A stretch of DNA of 64,000 nt, taken from contig NZ_JAGGKS010000001.1 of the NCBI RefSeq assembly GCF_017873955.1, positions 1 through 64,000 of the forward strand, given 5' to 3'. The translations under genes were made by a program, and so were the position numbers. The notes beneath the pieces are model-generated. The model was not told the origin of the DNA and ran no database searches. It worked only from the letters and a program-made list of their open reading frames with translations. Below are positions 44,829 through 54,083 of this stretch, piece after piece (the stretch's first letter is position 1; the number at the start of each line of letters is the position of its first letter). This DNA comes from Sedimentibacter acidaminivorans (GTDB lineage Bacteria > Bacillota > Clostridia > Tissierellales > Sedimentibacteraceae).

Positions 44829-46190
44829 TTAAAACAATATTGTGTTTTCTTTGTCCATTTTTTTAATAAAAACAATAAATATCAAAATTAATATTGCACC
44901 CTTTAATATACTTGATATGGTTATACTCCACCATATTCCATTTAATCCTAACCCCACATACACTAAAACGGCTGCTAGTGGTAATCTAAGCCCTGTTAAA
45001 ATTACACTTATCATCGAAGGATACATTGTTTTTCCAAATCCTGCAAATGCTCCTGCTGTGATAATTTCTATACACATAGGTAACTGTGAATATCCGAGTA
45101 TAACCAAATAATCTATACCATAAGGGATAGCTTCAGCTTCATTTATAAATATTGTAAAAAGATTTTTAGGAATAAACACTAATAAGCAAGTAGATATAAT
45201 ACCCCATATTGAAATTATTACGAGTGATGTTTTATATCCATCTTTGGCTCTTTTATAATTATTGGCACCATAATTTTGTCCTACAAATGAGTTAACTGCA
45301 GATGCAAATCCTTCTGATGTCATCCAAGAAATTGATTCTATTTGACTTCCAACTTTTTGCACTGCAATAGCTACATCTCCCCAATTTGCAACCATACGTG
45401 ATATAAACATGGATACTGTTGTAAAAAAAGTCCCCTGAATTGCTACAGGCAATCCTATTTTAGTAATAGTCAACATATGTGTTAAGTCAGGTTTTGAAAA
45501 TATTTTTATTCCTAAAAATAATAAATCGTCATTTTGAGCATACCATAAAAACAATATAAACACCAAAATTTGTGAAATAACAGTTGCCAAAGCTGCACCT
45601 GCTACATTCATAGGAGGTATTTTAGCAAACCCAAAAATAAATATCGGATCAAGAATTATATTAATAATTAATCCAACTGTATTTGCAAAAAAAGGTGTTT
45701 TACTATTTCCAGAAGCAGTAATAATACCAGTCATTCCTTGATTTAAAAATGCAAAAACAATTCCAATCGAAATTATTCTTAAATATATATTTGCATCATA
45801 AATTACCTTATTGTCAGTTAAATTAAAAAAACCTATAAGAGGTTTTGTAAAAAGTAACATAACTAGAGCATATAACAAACCGAGAAATGCACAAAGCTGC
45901 AAAGAATTTTTAGCAAAAACTCTAGCGTCCTCATGTTTTTTAGCACCTAAGCTATGGGCAACTTTAACTTGTCCTCCCATCCTTGCCAAAGTAGTAAATC
46001 CATTAGACAACCACATATACATACCTGCTACTCCTGTGGCTGCAACTGATCCACTGCCAAGTTTACCTATCCATATCATATCAACCATATTATAAGCCAT
46101 TTGTATAAATGATGTTGCCATAATAGGAATTGCTAATTTTGTCAACGTAGTAAAAATATTACCTTCTAATAAATCTATTCTTCTATTCAT
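44829..46190 (-). CDS. MATE-family efflux transporter
   Basis: A 453-residue transporter with 12 predicted helices in two homologous halves. The N-terminal motif PIMATSFIQMAYNMVDMIWIG and VNSFVGQNYGANNYKRAKDG in the second half are MATE features. It exports cationic drugs or metabolites in exchange for Na+ or H+; the substrate is not predictable. It ends with a charged MDKENTILF tail. The ktrA stop codon lies seven bases upstream, so it may be the last gene of a ktrB-ktrA-MATE transcript. Confidence 0.93.
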   Translation of the reverse strand: MNRRIDLLEGNIFTTLTKLAIPIMATSFIQMAYNMVDMIWIGKLGSGSVAATGVAGMYMWLSNGFTTLARMGGQVKVAHSLGAKKHEDARVFAKNSLQLCAFLGLLYALVMLLFTKPLIGFFNLTDNKVIYDANIYLRIISIGIVFAFLNQGMTGIITASGNSKTPFFANTVGLIINIILDPIFIFGFAKIPPMNVAGAALATVISQILVFILFLWYAQNDDLLFLGIKIFSKPDLTHMLTITKIGLPVAIQGTFFTTVSMFISRMVANWGDVAIAVQKVGSQIESISWMTSEGFASAVNSFVGQNYGANNYKRAKDGYKTSLVIISIWGIISTCLLVFIPKNLFTIFINEAEAIPYGIDYLVILGYSQLPMCIEIITAGAFAGFGKTMYPSMISVILTGLRLPLAAVLVYVGLGLNGIWWSITISSILKGAILILIFIVFIKKMDKENTILF

Positions 46191-46196
46191 TTTTCA

Positions 46197-46844
46197 CTAA
46201 GATTCCTTTATTCTTCTTAAATTATCACTATCTCCTAGAATTACAACAACATCATTTTCTTTAATAACATCATCCGCATATGGAGATATGTTTATATTGT
46301 CTCCCGTCTTAATAGCAATAACAGTCAAGCCATAAGTATGAGACAATTTAAGTTCTCTTAGAGTCTTTCCTCCCCATTCATCCAATGCAACAATTTCTAT
46401 TATACTATAATCCGATGAAAATTCTATAACGTCTAATATATTAGGAGTTACTAAATTATAAGCAATCCTAACTCCCATATCACGTTCAGGATATATTACC
46501 TTATCTGCTCCTACTTTACCTAATACTTTGCCATGTATTTCATTTTGAGCCTTAGCAACAACAGTTGGTACTCCCATCTCTTTCGCTATTACAGTTGCCA
46601 TTATGGAAGCTTGAACATTCGAACCTATAGCAATAACAGCTACATCAAAGTTTTTAATTCCTATTGATTTGTATGATGCCTCGTCAGTTGCATCCATTTG
46701 AACTGCATGAGTAACATACTCCGAAAGCTCCTTTACTGTTTCAGCATCATTATCTACTACCAGCACGTCATATCCAAGTTTAGTTAATGTTTTTGCAACT
46801 GAAGTTCCAAACCTTCCACATCCAATAACTATTATTTGCTTCAT
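46197..46844 (-). CDS. ktrA: K+ uptake regulatory subunit KtrA (TrkA family)
   Basis: A 215-residue RCK protein. The N-terminal Rossmann domain has VIGCGRFGTSVAKTL and VDNDAETVKEL with VQMDATDEASYKSIGI; the C-terminal TrkA-C domain starts near residue 135. It forms an octameric ring on KtrB and gates it in response to ATP/ADP, often also c-di-AMP. It lies 15 bases after ktrB on the same strand. Confidence 0.95.
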   Translation of the reverse strand: MKQIIVIGCGRFGTSVAKTLTKLGYDVLVVDNDAETVKELSEYVTHAVQMDATDEASYKSIGIKNFDVAVIAIGSNVQASIMATVIAKEMGVPTVVAKAQNEIHGKVLGKVGADKVIYPERDMGVRIAYNLVTPNILDVIEFSSDYSIIEIVALDEWGGKTLRELKLSHTYGLTVIAIKTGDNINISPYADDVIKENDVVVILGDSDNLRRIKES

Positions 46845-46859
46845 ATATATTCTCCTCTA

Positions 46860-48215
46860 TTAACCAACTATTATTTTTCCTTCAGGGTAAGTATAATTTC
46901 CCTTATTTTTATGTCTCTTCATAAAAGCTAACGCCACTGTTAATGGTCCCAACCTTCCAATAAACATAACTACCGATAAAATTATTCGTCCTACATCACT
47001 GAGCGATGGTGTTAATCCCCTCGATAAACCAACGGTTCCAAAAGATGATACTGTTTCAAATAGTATATCTAAAAAATCAAATCCACTATTTACTTCGGTT
47101 ATTGTTAGAATAAATGTTACACCATTTATTAAAAGCATACCAATTCCAACTATTGAAACCGCTTTGATTATTGTTGTATATTCTATCCGCTTCATAAAAA
47201 CTTCAACATCTCTCTTGCCTCGAACAAAATTATAAATCGATATTATAATTACACCTACTGTAGTGATTTTAACTCCACCTGCCGTTGAACCAGAAGATCC
47301 ACCAACAAACATAAATATCAACATTAAAACTACTGTAGGAATTCTTAAACTTGCAATATCAAGCGAATTGAATCCTGCAGTTCTAGGTACTACAGATTGA
47401 AAAATCGATGCTTGAATTTTGCCTAATATAGATAAATTTCCTAAAGTATTTGAGTTATTATATTCTAAAATAAGGACAAACACAAATCCTAAAATTAAAA
47501 GTACACCAGTAATTATCAATACAAGTTTAGAATGAAGAGAAAGTCTTCTAAATCCTTTACTATCATAAATATCCCAAAATACAAAATACCCTATACCGCC
47601 AATTATAACTAATAAAGAAATTGCAAAGGTGATAATTGGGTTATTTACATAATTCATCATACTATTTCCAGTGATATCAAAGCCAGCATTACAAAAAGCT
47701 GATATAGAATGAAATATAGAGAAAGCTATTCCTTTACCAATACCATAATCTTTTATAAACACAAATGATAATAAAACCGCTCCTATAAATTCAATTAAAA
47801 AAGTATATACAAGTATAGATTTAGTAAGTCGAACTACACCTTGCAACTCATCTACATTTCTTTCTTCCATAATAAAAACTCTTGTTTTCAATGTAATTTT
47901 CTTTCCAAGAAAAAAAGAAATCATGGCAGACATTGTCATTACACCAAGTCCGCCCATTTGTATTAAAATTAATATTACTATTTTCCCAAAATTGGTCCAA
48001 TACTCTGCTGTATTTACTACTGTTAACCCCGTTACACACATAGCAGAAGTAGAAGTAAATAAAGCATCTACAAAACCAATGCTTTTCCCACTATTGTTCG
48101 AAATTGGCAAATTTAAAAGTATTGCACCTATAAATATAATAACTGCAAACGCCATAATAAAAACCATATATGGATTTTTTTTTATAGATTCCAATTTTAC
48201 ATAAAAATTTTTCAT
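46860..48215 (-). CDS. ktrB: K+ transporter KtrB (TrkH family)
   Basis: A 451-residue polytopic protein with four M1-P-M2 repeats. Filter-like segments are TSTSAMCVTGLTVVNT near residue 50, FHSISAFCNAGFD near 170, PRTAGFNSLD near 276 and ETVSSFGTVGLSRGLTPS near 385. GGSSGSTAGGVKITT is the inner loop typical of Ktr/Trk proteins. It imports K+ using Na+ or the membrane potential and is regulated by the following KtrA. Confidence 0.95.
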   Translation of the reverse strand: MKNFYVKLESIKKNPYMVFIMAFAVIIFIGAILLNLPISNNSGKSIGFVDALFTSTSAMCVTGLTVVNTAEYWTNFGKIVILILIQMGGLGVMTMSAMISFFLGKKITLKTRVFIMEERNVDELQGVVRLTKSILVYTFLIEFIGAVLLSFVFIKDYGIGKGIAFSIFHSISAFCNAGFDITGNSMMNYVNNPIITFAISLLVIIGGIGYFVFWDIYDSKGFRRLSLHSKLVLIITGVLLILGFVFVLILEYNNSNTLGNLSILGKIQASIFQSVVPRTAGFNSLDIASLRIPTVVLMLIFMFVGGSSGSTAGGVKITTVGVIIISIYNFVRGKRDVEVFMKRIEYTTIIKAVSIVGIGMLLINGVTFILTITEVNSGFDFLDILFETVSSFGTVGLSRGLTPSLSDVGRIILSVVMFIGRLGPLTVALAFMKRHKNKGNYTYPEGKIIVG

Positions 48216-48312
48216 TTTGTTCCTCGATCTTTACCTTAAATAGTTCTTTTTAAGTACGCTAGATAATATTTTTTATTATATCACTTAATTCAATTTTTAC
48301 AATAAGTATTAG

Positions 48313-48346
48313 AATAAAAAAAGACTGCATACATCATCACAGTCTA
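48313..48346 (-). terminator. Terminator of the infC-rpmI-rplT operon
   Basis: On the minus strand AGACTG (48345-48340 side) pairs with CAGTCT (48327-48322 side) and is followed by seven T residues, 20 bases after the rplT stop. Confidence 0.8.
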
Positions 48347-48365
48347 ATTTATCGAATTATATATA

Positions 48366-48716
48366 TTAACTAACTTTTACTTGCTCTACTAAGTTTGTAA
48401 ACCCAGCTGGATCATAAATTGCCATTTCAGAAAGCATTTTTCTGTTTATGTCAACATTATTTACCTTTAATGCATTTATGAACTTACTATAAGACATTCC
48501 ATTTATTCTTGCTGCTGCATTAATTCTAGCTATCCACAATTGTCTGAATTCTCTTTTTCTTAATTTTCTTCCCACATAAGCATATGAAAGTGACTTCATT
48601 ACTGCTTGATTAGCAGTTTTATATAATTTACTCTTTGCTCCATAATAACCTTTAGCAAGTTTCAATACTTTTCTATGGTTTTTTTTAGAATTTACCGCTC
48701 TTTTAACTCTTGCCAT
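48366..48716 (-). CDS. rplT: 50S ribosomal protein L20
   Basis: A 116-residue protein, basic, with [28 protein letters not shown] at the start (quoted in parts) and [18 protein letters not shown], the L20 signature. It binds 23S rRNA early in assembly and in Firmicutes represses its own operon by binding the infC leader. Third gene of infC-rpmI-rplT. Confidence 0.98.
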   Translation of the reverse strand: MARVKRAVNSKKNHRKVLKLAKGYYGAKSKLYKTANQAVMKSLSYAYVGRKLRKREFRQLWIARINAAARINGMSYSKFINALKVNNVDINRKMLSEMAIYDPAGFTNLVEQVKVS

Positions 48717-48745
48717 TTTGAATTTCCTCCTTTATGTTAATAATC

Positions 48746-48943
48746 CTATTTATATGGTATTATTTTACTTATCCTTTTTTCATCTGCACTTGATACTAGA
48801 GTGCCTTTTCTTAAATTTCTTATTGATTTTGAAGCTTTTTTACCTGTGAAATGATTTTTTCCAGCCTTTGACCTCGTTATAGCTCCGCTACCAGTTTTGT
48901 TAAATCTTTTTGCTGCTGATCTGTTAGTTTTAACTTTAGGCAT
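48746..48943 (-). CDS. rpmI: 50S ribosomal protein L35
   Basis: A 65-residue basic protein beginning MPKVKTNRSAAKRFNKTGSG, with KAGKNHFTGKKASKSIRNL, the L35 signature. It belongs to the large ribosomal subunit and lies between infC and rplT as in nearly all bacteria. Confidence 0.98.
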   Translation of the reverse strand: MPKVKTNRSAAKRFNKTGSGAITRSKAGKNHFTGKKASKSIRNLRKGTLVSSADEKRISKIIPYK

Positions 48944-48977
48944 AACAGTTCCTCCTTTTAATTTTAAACTTTTAATG

Positions 48978-49487
48978 TTATTTTTTAGGGACTAAAAACA
49001 TAGTCATGTTCTTGCCCTCAATCATTGGATATTTATCTATGCTTGAATAATCTTCTGTCATCTTAGCAAATTGCAATAACACTTTGCGTCCAACGTCAGT
49101 ATGACCTAATTCTCTTCCCCTAAATCTGACAACTACTTTTACCCTGTCACCATCTTGCAAGAATTTAGATGCATTTTTCGCTTTGACACCAAGATCATGA
49201 TCTTCAATATTTGGAGTCATCCTAATTTCTTTTACGTTAATTACTTTTTGTTTCTTTTTTGATTCTTTTTCTTTCTTTTCCATTGAGTACTTGTATTTTC
49301 CATAGTTCATAATTCTACATACTGGTGGTACAGCTGTAGGTGAAACTACTACCAAGTCCATTTTTTTAGTTTCTGCAAGTTTCAAGGCCTCTTTAGTTTC
49401 TATAACGCCAAGTTGGCTACCATCAGAGTCAATAACTCTTACTTCTTTTTCACGAATCTGTTCGTTAAGCTGAAGTTCTTTTATAAT
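48978..49487 (-). CDS. infC: Translation initiation factor IF-3 with an AUU start codon
   Basis: A 169-residue IF3. The frame continues upstream of the first ATG/TTG-type start to an ATT at 49487-49485, five bases after AGGAGG, giving (M)IKELQLNEQIREKEVRVID, the standard IF3 N-terminus. PPVCRIMNYGKYKY and the C-terminal VKVVVRFRGRELGH are family signatures. IF3 rejects non-standard start codons, so the AUU start provides autoregulation, as established in E. coli. A calling program limited to ATG/GTG/TTG would cut off 34 residues. An L20-type leader precedes the gene. Confidence 0.97.
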   Translation of the reverse strand: MIKELQLNEQIREKEVRVIDSDGSQLGVIETKEALKLAETKKMDLVVVSPTAVPPVCRIMNYGKYKYSMEKKEKESKKKQKVINVKEIRMTPNIEDHDLGVKAKNASKFLQDGDRVKVVVRFRGRELGHTDVGRKVLLQFAKMTEDYSSIDKYPMIEGKNMTMFLVPKK

Positions 49488-49549
49488 TTACACCTCCTAG
49501 ATTTTGTTGCTATAGGGATACTACCCTTCTTTAAATTAAACGGAAATCC

Positions 49550-49692
49550 CATATAATAAAAAAGATAGCTAATTTTCACCGCTATCAATAGAAAACACAA
49601 TTATATTAATTATAATGTATTTATATTTAACCCTACTAACAGTTTTTCAAACGCCATAAGGTGAGAAGCGGTTACTTCTTCTTCGTACTTTA
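49550..49692 (-). ncRNA. L20-type leader / attenuator upstream of infC
   Basis: On the minus strand the leader carries GTAACCGCTTCTCACCTTATGGCG (49677-49653 region, quoted in part as AACCGCTTCTCACCTTATGG), which I recognise as the Firmicute L20-leader core. It is followed by GATAGC..GCTATC and seven T residues (49587-49559), an intrinsic terminator. L20 binding would favour termination and lower infC-rpmI-rplT expression. The 375-base gap before the divergent FtsH-like gene contains this leader and its promoter. Confidence 0.8.
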
Positions 49693-49694
49693 CT

Positions 49695-49723
49695 AGTATA
49701 CACAACATTACATAAAATGTCAA
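49695..49723 (-). promoter_or_regulatory. Promoter of infC-rpmI-rplT
   Basis: On the minus strand TTGACA (49723-49718), 17 bases, TATACT (49700-49695), immediately upstream of the L20-type leader. Confidence 0.8.
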
Positions 49724-49861
49724 TAATAATTTATAATTTCATGTAATAACTTTTAGTGTTATGGTAAAGCTAAATTTAGACATTACATTCCTCTTCTCAT
49801 ATTTTGCGAGTGATATTTTGAGGAAATTAACATAATAAATTTACAAACACGAGGAGCTAAA

Positions 49862-51409
49862 ATGAAAAAAAAATATTATTATTTTGCAACATTTTTTATT
49901 ATATATAATATTGTTATCTTAATGATATCAAAAAAATATTCTTTATCAATACTTTTTTATTTGCCTGTATTAGTATATACCATTTACATATTAAAAAATA
50001 CCGTTCCAAATAAGAAAGATAATGTTAATATGGAAGAATCTCACGAAACAGTAAATTCCGCTACTTGTTTTGATAAAAAAAAGCCAGAAGAACCAAAAGT
50101 ACCAATTAGTTTTAACGATGTTGCTGGTTTAGATGAAATAAAAGATGATTTAATGGATGTAATTGACTTTCTAAACAATGAAGAAAGATACAAAATAATG
50201 GATGCAAAAGTACCAAGAGGTATACTTTTATATGGACCTCCTGGAACAGGTAAAACTTTAATAGCAAAAGCTATTGCAGGTGAAGCAAAAGCAACATTTA
50301 TATACTCAAGTGGTTCTGAATTCGTAGAAAAATATGTAGGTGTTGGAGCCAAAAGAGTAAGAATGATATTTGAAAGGGCAAGAAAAGAATCTCCTAGCAT
50401 TATTTTCATAGATGAAATTGATGCACTTGGTTCAAAGCGTAATTCTGAGAGTAACAATGAAAAAGATCAGACACTAAATCAACTATTAATTGAATTAGAT
50501 GGATTTAACAATACTAGCAACGTAATTGTCGTTGCAGCAACTAACAGACTCGATCTATTAGACGAAGCACTTTTAAGACCAGGAAGATTTGATAGAAAAA
50601 TATATGTTGGTAATCCAAATTATTATTCAAGATTAAAGATTTTAGAAGTTCACACAAAAAATAAACCACTTGATAAAAAAGTAGCATTAAGTGAAATTGC
50701 AACTAAAACACACGGGTTCTCAGGAGCACAACTGGCTAACATTGCAAACGAGGCCGCTCTTAAAGCTATAAAAGATAAGTCAAAGAAAATAAATAACGAT
50801 AATTTTGAATTTGCAATTGAGAAAATAGCAGCAGGGCTTGAAATTAAACACTCAACCGTATCAGAAAGTGAAAAAAGAACCGTAGCTTATCATGAAGCTG
50901 GGCATGCAGTTGTATCAAAGATGTTAAATATAGATAAAATACAAAAAATATCAATTATACCTCGTGATAAATCTCTAGGATATGTTTTAAAATTTCCTAC
51001 AGAAGATAAATTTCTCTACACTAAAAAAGAACTGAGCAATAAAGTTACAGTACTTCTAGCAGGAAGGGCATCAGAAGAAATTTTTATAGGAGAAATATCC
51101 ACTGGTGCTTCAAATGATATCAAAGAATCTACTAACATCATATTTGAAATAATTTGTAGTTATGGGATGGGAAAAAATACAGAAAATACTTGTATAGATG
51201 AACGTCTATTTAAATACTACCTAAGTAGCATAAGAGAAGAAGCTTCTGAAATGACAAAAGAATCTTATAATAGAGCTTTGCAAATTATAAAAGAAAATGA
51301 AAATTTAGTCCAAAGTGTAGCAGAATATTTAATAGTTAACGAAACAATAAATTCAAAACAATTAGATGAAATTATTATTGAAAATAGCAAAAAAGCGCTT
51401 ATGTCGTAA
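49862..51409 (+). CDS. FtsH-family AAA+ membrane metalloprotease, reduced N-terminus
   Basis: A 515-residue FtsH paralog. Two membrane helices (about 6-23 and 28-46) are joined by only a few residues (SKKYS), so the extracytoplasmic domain of classical FtsH (about 70 residues) is missing. The AAA domain has SFNDVAGLDEIK, GPPGTGKT, FIDEIDALG and LLRPGRFDRK; the protease domain has the zinc motif HEAGH near residue 345 and the third ligand region STGASNDIKES. It should degrade membrane or cytosolic proteins using ATP and Zn2+. Classical FtsH usually has over 600 residues and a long acidic tail; this one ends soon after the protease domain. Monocistronic; it is divergent from infC. Confidence 0.92.
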   Translation: MKKKYYYFATFFIIYNIVILMISKKYSLSILFYLPVLVYTIYILKNTVPNKKDNVNMEESHETVNSATCFDKKKPEEPKVPISFNDVAGLDEIKDDLMDVIDFLNNEERYKIMDAKVPRGILLYGPPGTGKTLIAKAIAGEAKATFIYSSGSEFVEKYVGVGAKRVRMIFERARKESPSIIFIDEIDALGSKRNSESNNEKDQTLNQLLIELDGFNNTSNVIVVAATNRLDLLDEALLRPGRFDRKIYVGNPNYYSRLKILEVHTKNKPLDKKVALSEIATKTHGFSGAQLANIANEAALKAIKDKSKKINNDNFEFAIEKIAAGLEIKHSTVSESEKRTVAYHEAGHAVVSKMLNIDKIQKISIIPRDKSLGYVLKFPTEDKFLYTKKELSNKVTVLLAGRASEEIFIGEISTGASNDIKESTNIIFEIICSYGMGKNTENTCIDERLFKYYLSSIREEASEMTKESYNRALQIIKENENLVQSVAEYLIVNETINSKQLDEIIIENSKKALMS

Positions 51410-51439
51410 AATTAATAACCAAATAAAATTATATAAACC

Positions 51440-51490
51440 AAAAATAGAATCTCTCATATCACAGTCATGATACGGGAGATTCTATTTTTA
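51440..51490. terminator. Bidirectional terminator between the FtsH-like and D-aminoacylase genes
   Basis: AATAGAATCTC pairs with GAGATTCTATT, enclosing a TCAT/ATGA inner pair, and is followed by TTTTT. It serves two convergent genes. Confidence 0.8.
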
Positions 51491-52855
51491 CATACTTTCT
51501 CTTTTTATAAATTTACCTATTGTATTATTTGCTAAGTTTTTATTTTTAATTGCTACTTTTCCATCTATTATAACACATTCAATTCCATCTGGTTTTAATT
51601 GTGGATCCTCAAACGTAGCCTTATCAATTATAGTATCGTAATTAAATATTACAATATCTGCATCATAACCTTCTTCAAGAAGACCTTTTGATTTTAATCC
51701 AAGCCTCTTTGCAGGCATATAAGTCATCTTATAAATTGCATCAAAAAAATTCATTACTTTTCTATCCCTTACAAAACTACCAATTACTCTTGGGAATGTT
51801 CCTGCTCCTCTTGGGTGTCCTTGATGATTTCTATATAATCCATCACTGGCTACCATTACCAAAGGATGATTCAAAGCCTGAATTATTTCGTCTTCATTCA
51901 TAACATAAGCTACTGCAAGCATTTCAGGATAATCTCTCCTAGCTTTCTCAAACAACTCTTTATTACATCTCATACCTTGAAATGGTTTTTCTGCAAGCAT
52001 TATAGAATTATAATCCCTATTCCACAATTCCAAGCATCCATCATCAAACACTGCCGAACCAATATATGTACTAAACGCATCATATGGATATGCATCCACC
52101 TGCAAATCTAAACCACTATTCACCAATTCATCTATCGTGACAAGTGCCTCTGTCATATTTCCATACGCACTACAGCTTGATAAATGTGAAATTTGAAATG
52201 GAATATCCGTTTCACGACCTATTTGACCCATTTCTTTTATTGCATCTATTGCATAAATTGAATCCTTTCTGTAATGTGCTGATAAAAGCAAATCACGTCT
52301 TCCTTTAATCCCTTTTGTAATAGATATCGCTTCTTCAATATCTATACCTGGGCAGTATTCTAATCCATAAGATACTCCAACAGCCCCAAAATTAATAGCA
52401 TCTTCAACCATAGACTGCATTTTTTCAATTTGACTTTTAGTTGATTTCTTGTATATATCAGTACTCCCTACTTGATTTCTTAGATAATTATGACCAATAA
52501 AAGACATATAATTAACAGGATTTCCTTTTTCTTCTATGAAATCATGTAGATCTCGAATACTCTGCCTATTATTCCCGCAATTCCCTGTAGCACAAGTTGT
52601 AACTCCCATATTCAGCATAGTTTGAGAAATATCGTACTCCATTTTTTTAGTAAGCAGCAAATCTTCTTCATGCATGTGAATATCTATAAAGCCAGGAGAA
52701 ATATAATTACCTTTTGCATCTATTTCAACATATGCACTTGATAATACCTGCCCTATTTCTACTATTTTAGATTCTTTTATTCCAATGTCACCTTCAATTA
52801 TTTTTTTGTTTTTAATATCAATTATTTTCCCATTTAATATTTTTATATCTAGCAT
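51488..52855 (-). CDS. N-acyl-D-amino-acid deacylase (amidohydrolase)
   Basis: A 455-residue amidohydrolase. The N-terminal small beta domain (KILNGKIIDIKNKKI) leads to the metal site ISPGFIDIHMHEED, ATGNCG with the conserved cysteine used by D-aminoacylases in place of a carboxylysine ligand, HLSSCSAYGN and the late ASDGLYRNHQGHPRGAGTFPRV (in part), typical of this group. It hydrolyses N-acyl-D-amino acids to D-amino acids and fatty or acetic acid; dihydroorotase-like relatives are less likely. A poor-quality GGAGG-like site lies just upstream. Single gene, perhaps for recycling D-amino acids from the wall or for fermentation. Confidence 0.9.
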   Translation of the reverse strand: MLDIKILNGKIIDIKNKKIIEGDIGIKESKIVEIGQVLSSAYVEIDAKGNYISPGFIDIHMHEEDLLLTKKMEYDISQTMLNMGVTTCATGNCGNNRQSIRDLHDFIEEKGNPVNYMSFIGHNYLRNQVGSTDIYKKSTKSQIEKMQSMVEDAINFGAVGVSYGLEYCPGIDIEEAISITKGIKGRRDLLLSAHYRKDSIYAIDAIKEMGQIGRETDIPFQISHLSSCSAYGNMTEALVTIDELVNSGLDLQVDAYPYDAFSTYIGSAVFDDGCLELWNRDYNSIMLAEKPFQGMRCNKELFEKARRDYPEMLAVAYVMNEDEIIQALNHPLVMVASDGLYRNHQGHPRGAGTFPRVIGSFVRDRKVMNFFDAIYKMTYMPAKRLGLKSKGLLEEGYDADIVIFNYDTIIDKATFEDPQLKPDGIECVIIDGKVAIKNKNLANNTIGKFIKRESM

Positions 52856-52945
52856 ATTTTAATTCCTCCATCTTTTTCTGTGGTGAGGTACGCATGTAAT
52901 GCTTGTTATAATAATACTAAAAAATTAATATTTTGTACAGTTTTT

Positions 52946-54073
52946 TTATTTTAAATATTTCATTGGATCTGTTCTTACACCATTTATTCTAACCTCAAAA
53001 TGCAAATGGTTGCCAGTAGAATATCCAGTTGAACCAGCTTGAGCTATTTTTTCACCCCTAGCAACTGCTTGACCTTTAGTTACAAGTAATTTTGAATTAT
53101 GCGCATAAACAGTAGCAATTCCACCACCATGATCAACAATTACATAATTACCATAAGAATAGTGCCATCCAGCAAAAATGACTACCCCATCATTAACCGA
53201 TATAATACTTGAACCATATGGTGTCGCAATATCTGTACCTCCATGACTAGACCAAACACCAGTTATAGGGTCGCTCCTCTTACCGTACTGAGAAGTAATC
53301 CTGTAGTTGCCCGGTGCAGGCCAAAGCATTTCTCCTCCTGCATACTCAACTTCACGTTGAGCAGCTAATATATCCTTTTCTATTTGAGCTGCTTGGGCTT
53401 CTTCTTGTGCTTCTAAATATTGAATTTGTTTAATATCTTTTTCTAATCCAGACATATATGATAATTTTTCTTGCGAAGCCTTAAGAACTTGTCCTTTTTT
53501 GGCCAGCACATTTTCTTGAATTACAACAACTTGAGTTCGTTCATCTTCCAAACTAACTTGTATCTCTTCAACCTGCTTTTTTTGAGACTCTATACTTTTT
53601 AATAAATCGACATCGCTTTTTACAATCAACTGTATCATATCTACACGAGTTAGAGCATCCATTAAATCCTCTGAATTTAATATTACTTCCAAATACCCTG
53701 CAGTTCCCTTTTTGTACATTGTGCGAAGTCTCTCTTCAAGTGCTATATTGTTTTCTTCAATTTCTTTTGTTAGTCTAACAATATCCTGTTCCTTTGCTGC
53801 AATCTGCATGTCTAACTCTTGTTTTTGAAGTTCATAACCTTCTATTTCTAAATTCATAACATTCATTTGGGAATCAAGTTTATTAATTTCTGCTTGAACT
53901 GTATTTTTTTCATTTTTTAATACATTAGCCTGTTGTTTATATTCTTTTATTTTATTTTCAATAGATTTTTGTTTTTGTTGCAAATCAGCTATACTTCCAC
54001 CTACTCCTACTGGAAAAATAGTTCCTAACATTAAAACCATACTTAATATAAACAAAACACATTTTTTAAACAT
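52946..54073 (-). CDS. Secreted M23 peptidoglycan hydrolase with coiled-coil (EnvC/CwlO-like FtsEX partner)
   Basis: A 375-residue protein. The signal peptide (hydrophobic residues 6-25, ending near VGVGG) is followed by a long coiled coil (about 28-235: QQKQKSIENKIKEYKQQ onward) and a C-terminal LytM/M23 domain with HGGTDIATPYG, the GNYVIVDHGGG strand, VYAHNSKLL and GNHLHFEVR. The zinc ligands HxxxD and HxH are present, so the enzyme should cut peptide cross-links. Its coiled coil is the part that FtsX-type transporters activate; ftsX lies ten bases upstream. GGTGGG precedes the ATG. Confidence 0.93.
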   Translation of the reverse strand: MFKKCVLFILSMVLMLGTIFPVGVGGSIADLQQKQKSIENKIKEYKQQANVLKNEKNTVQAEINKLDSQMNVMNLEIEGYELQKQELDMQIAAKEQDIVRLTKEIEENNIALEERLRTMYKKGTAGYLEVILNSEDLMDALTRVDMIQLIVKSDVDLLKSIESQKKQVEEIQVSLEDERTQVVVIQENVLAKKGQVLKASQEKLSYMSGLEKDIKQIQYLEAQEEAQAAQIEKDILAAQREVEYAGGEMLWPAPGNYRITSQYGKRSDPITGVWSSHGGTDIATPYGSSIISVNDGVVIFAGWHYSYGNYVIVDHGGGIATVYAHNSKLLVTKGQAVARGEKIAQAGSTGYSTGNHLHFEVRINGVRTDPMKYLK

Positions 54074-54083
54074 ATACCCACCT

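Noticed and set aside
44829-48215. Horizontally acquired island (MATE and ktr genes)
   Set aside because: Base composition and gene style match the neighbours and there are no mobile genes or repeats at the borders.
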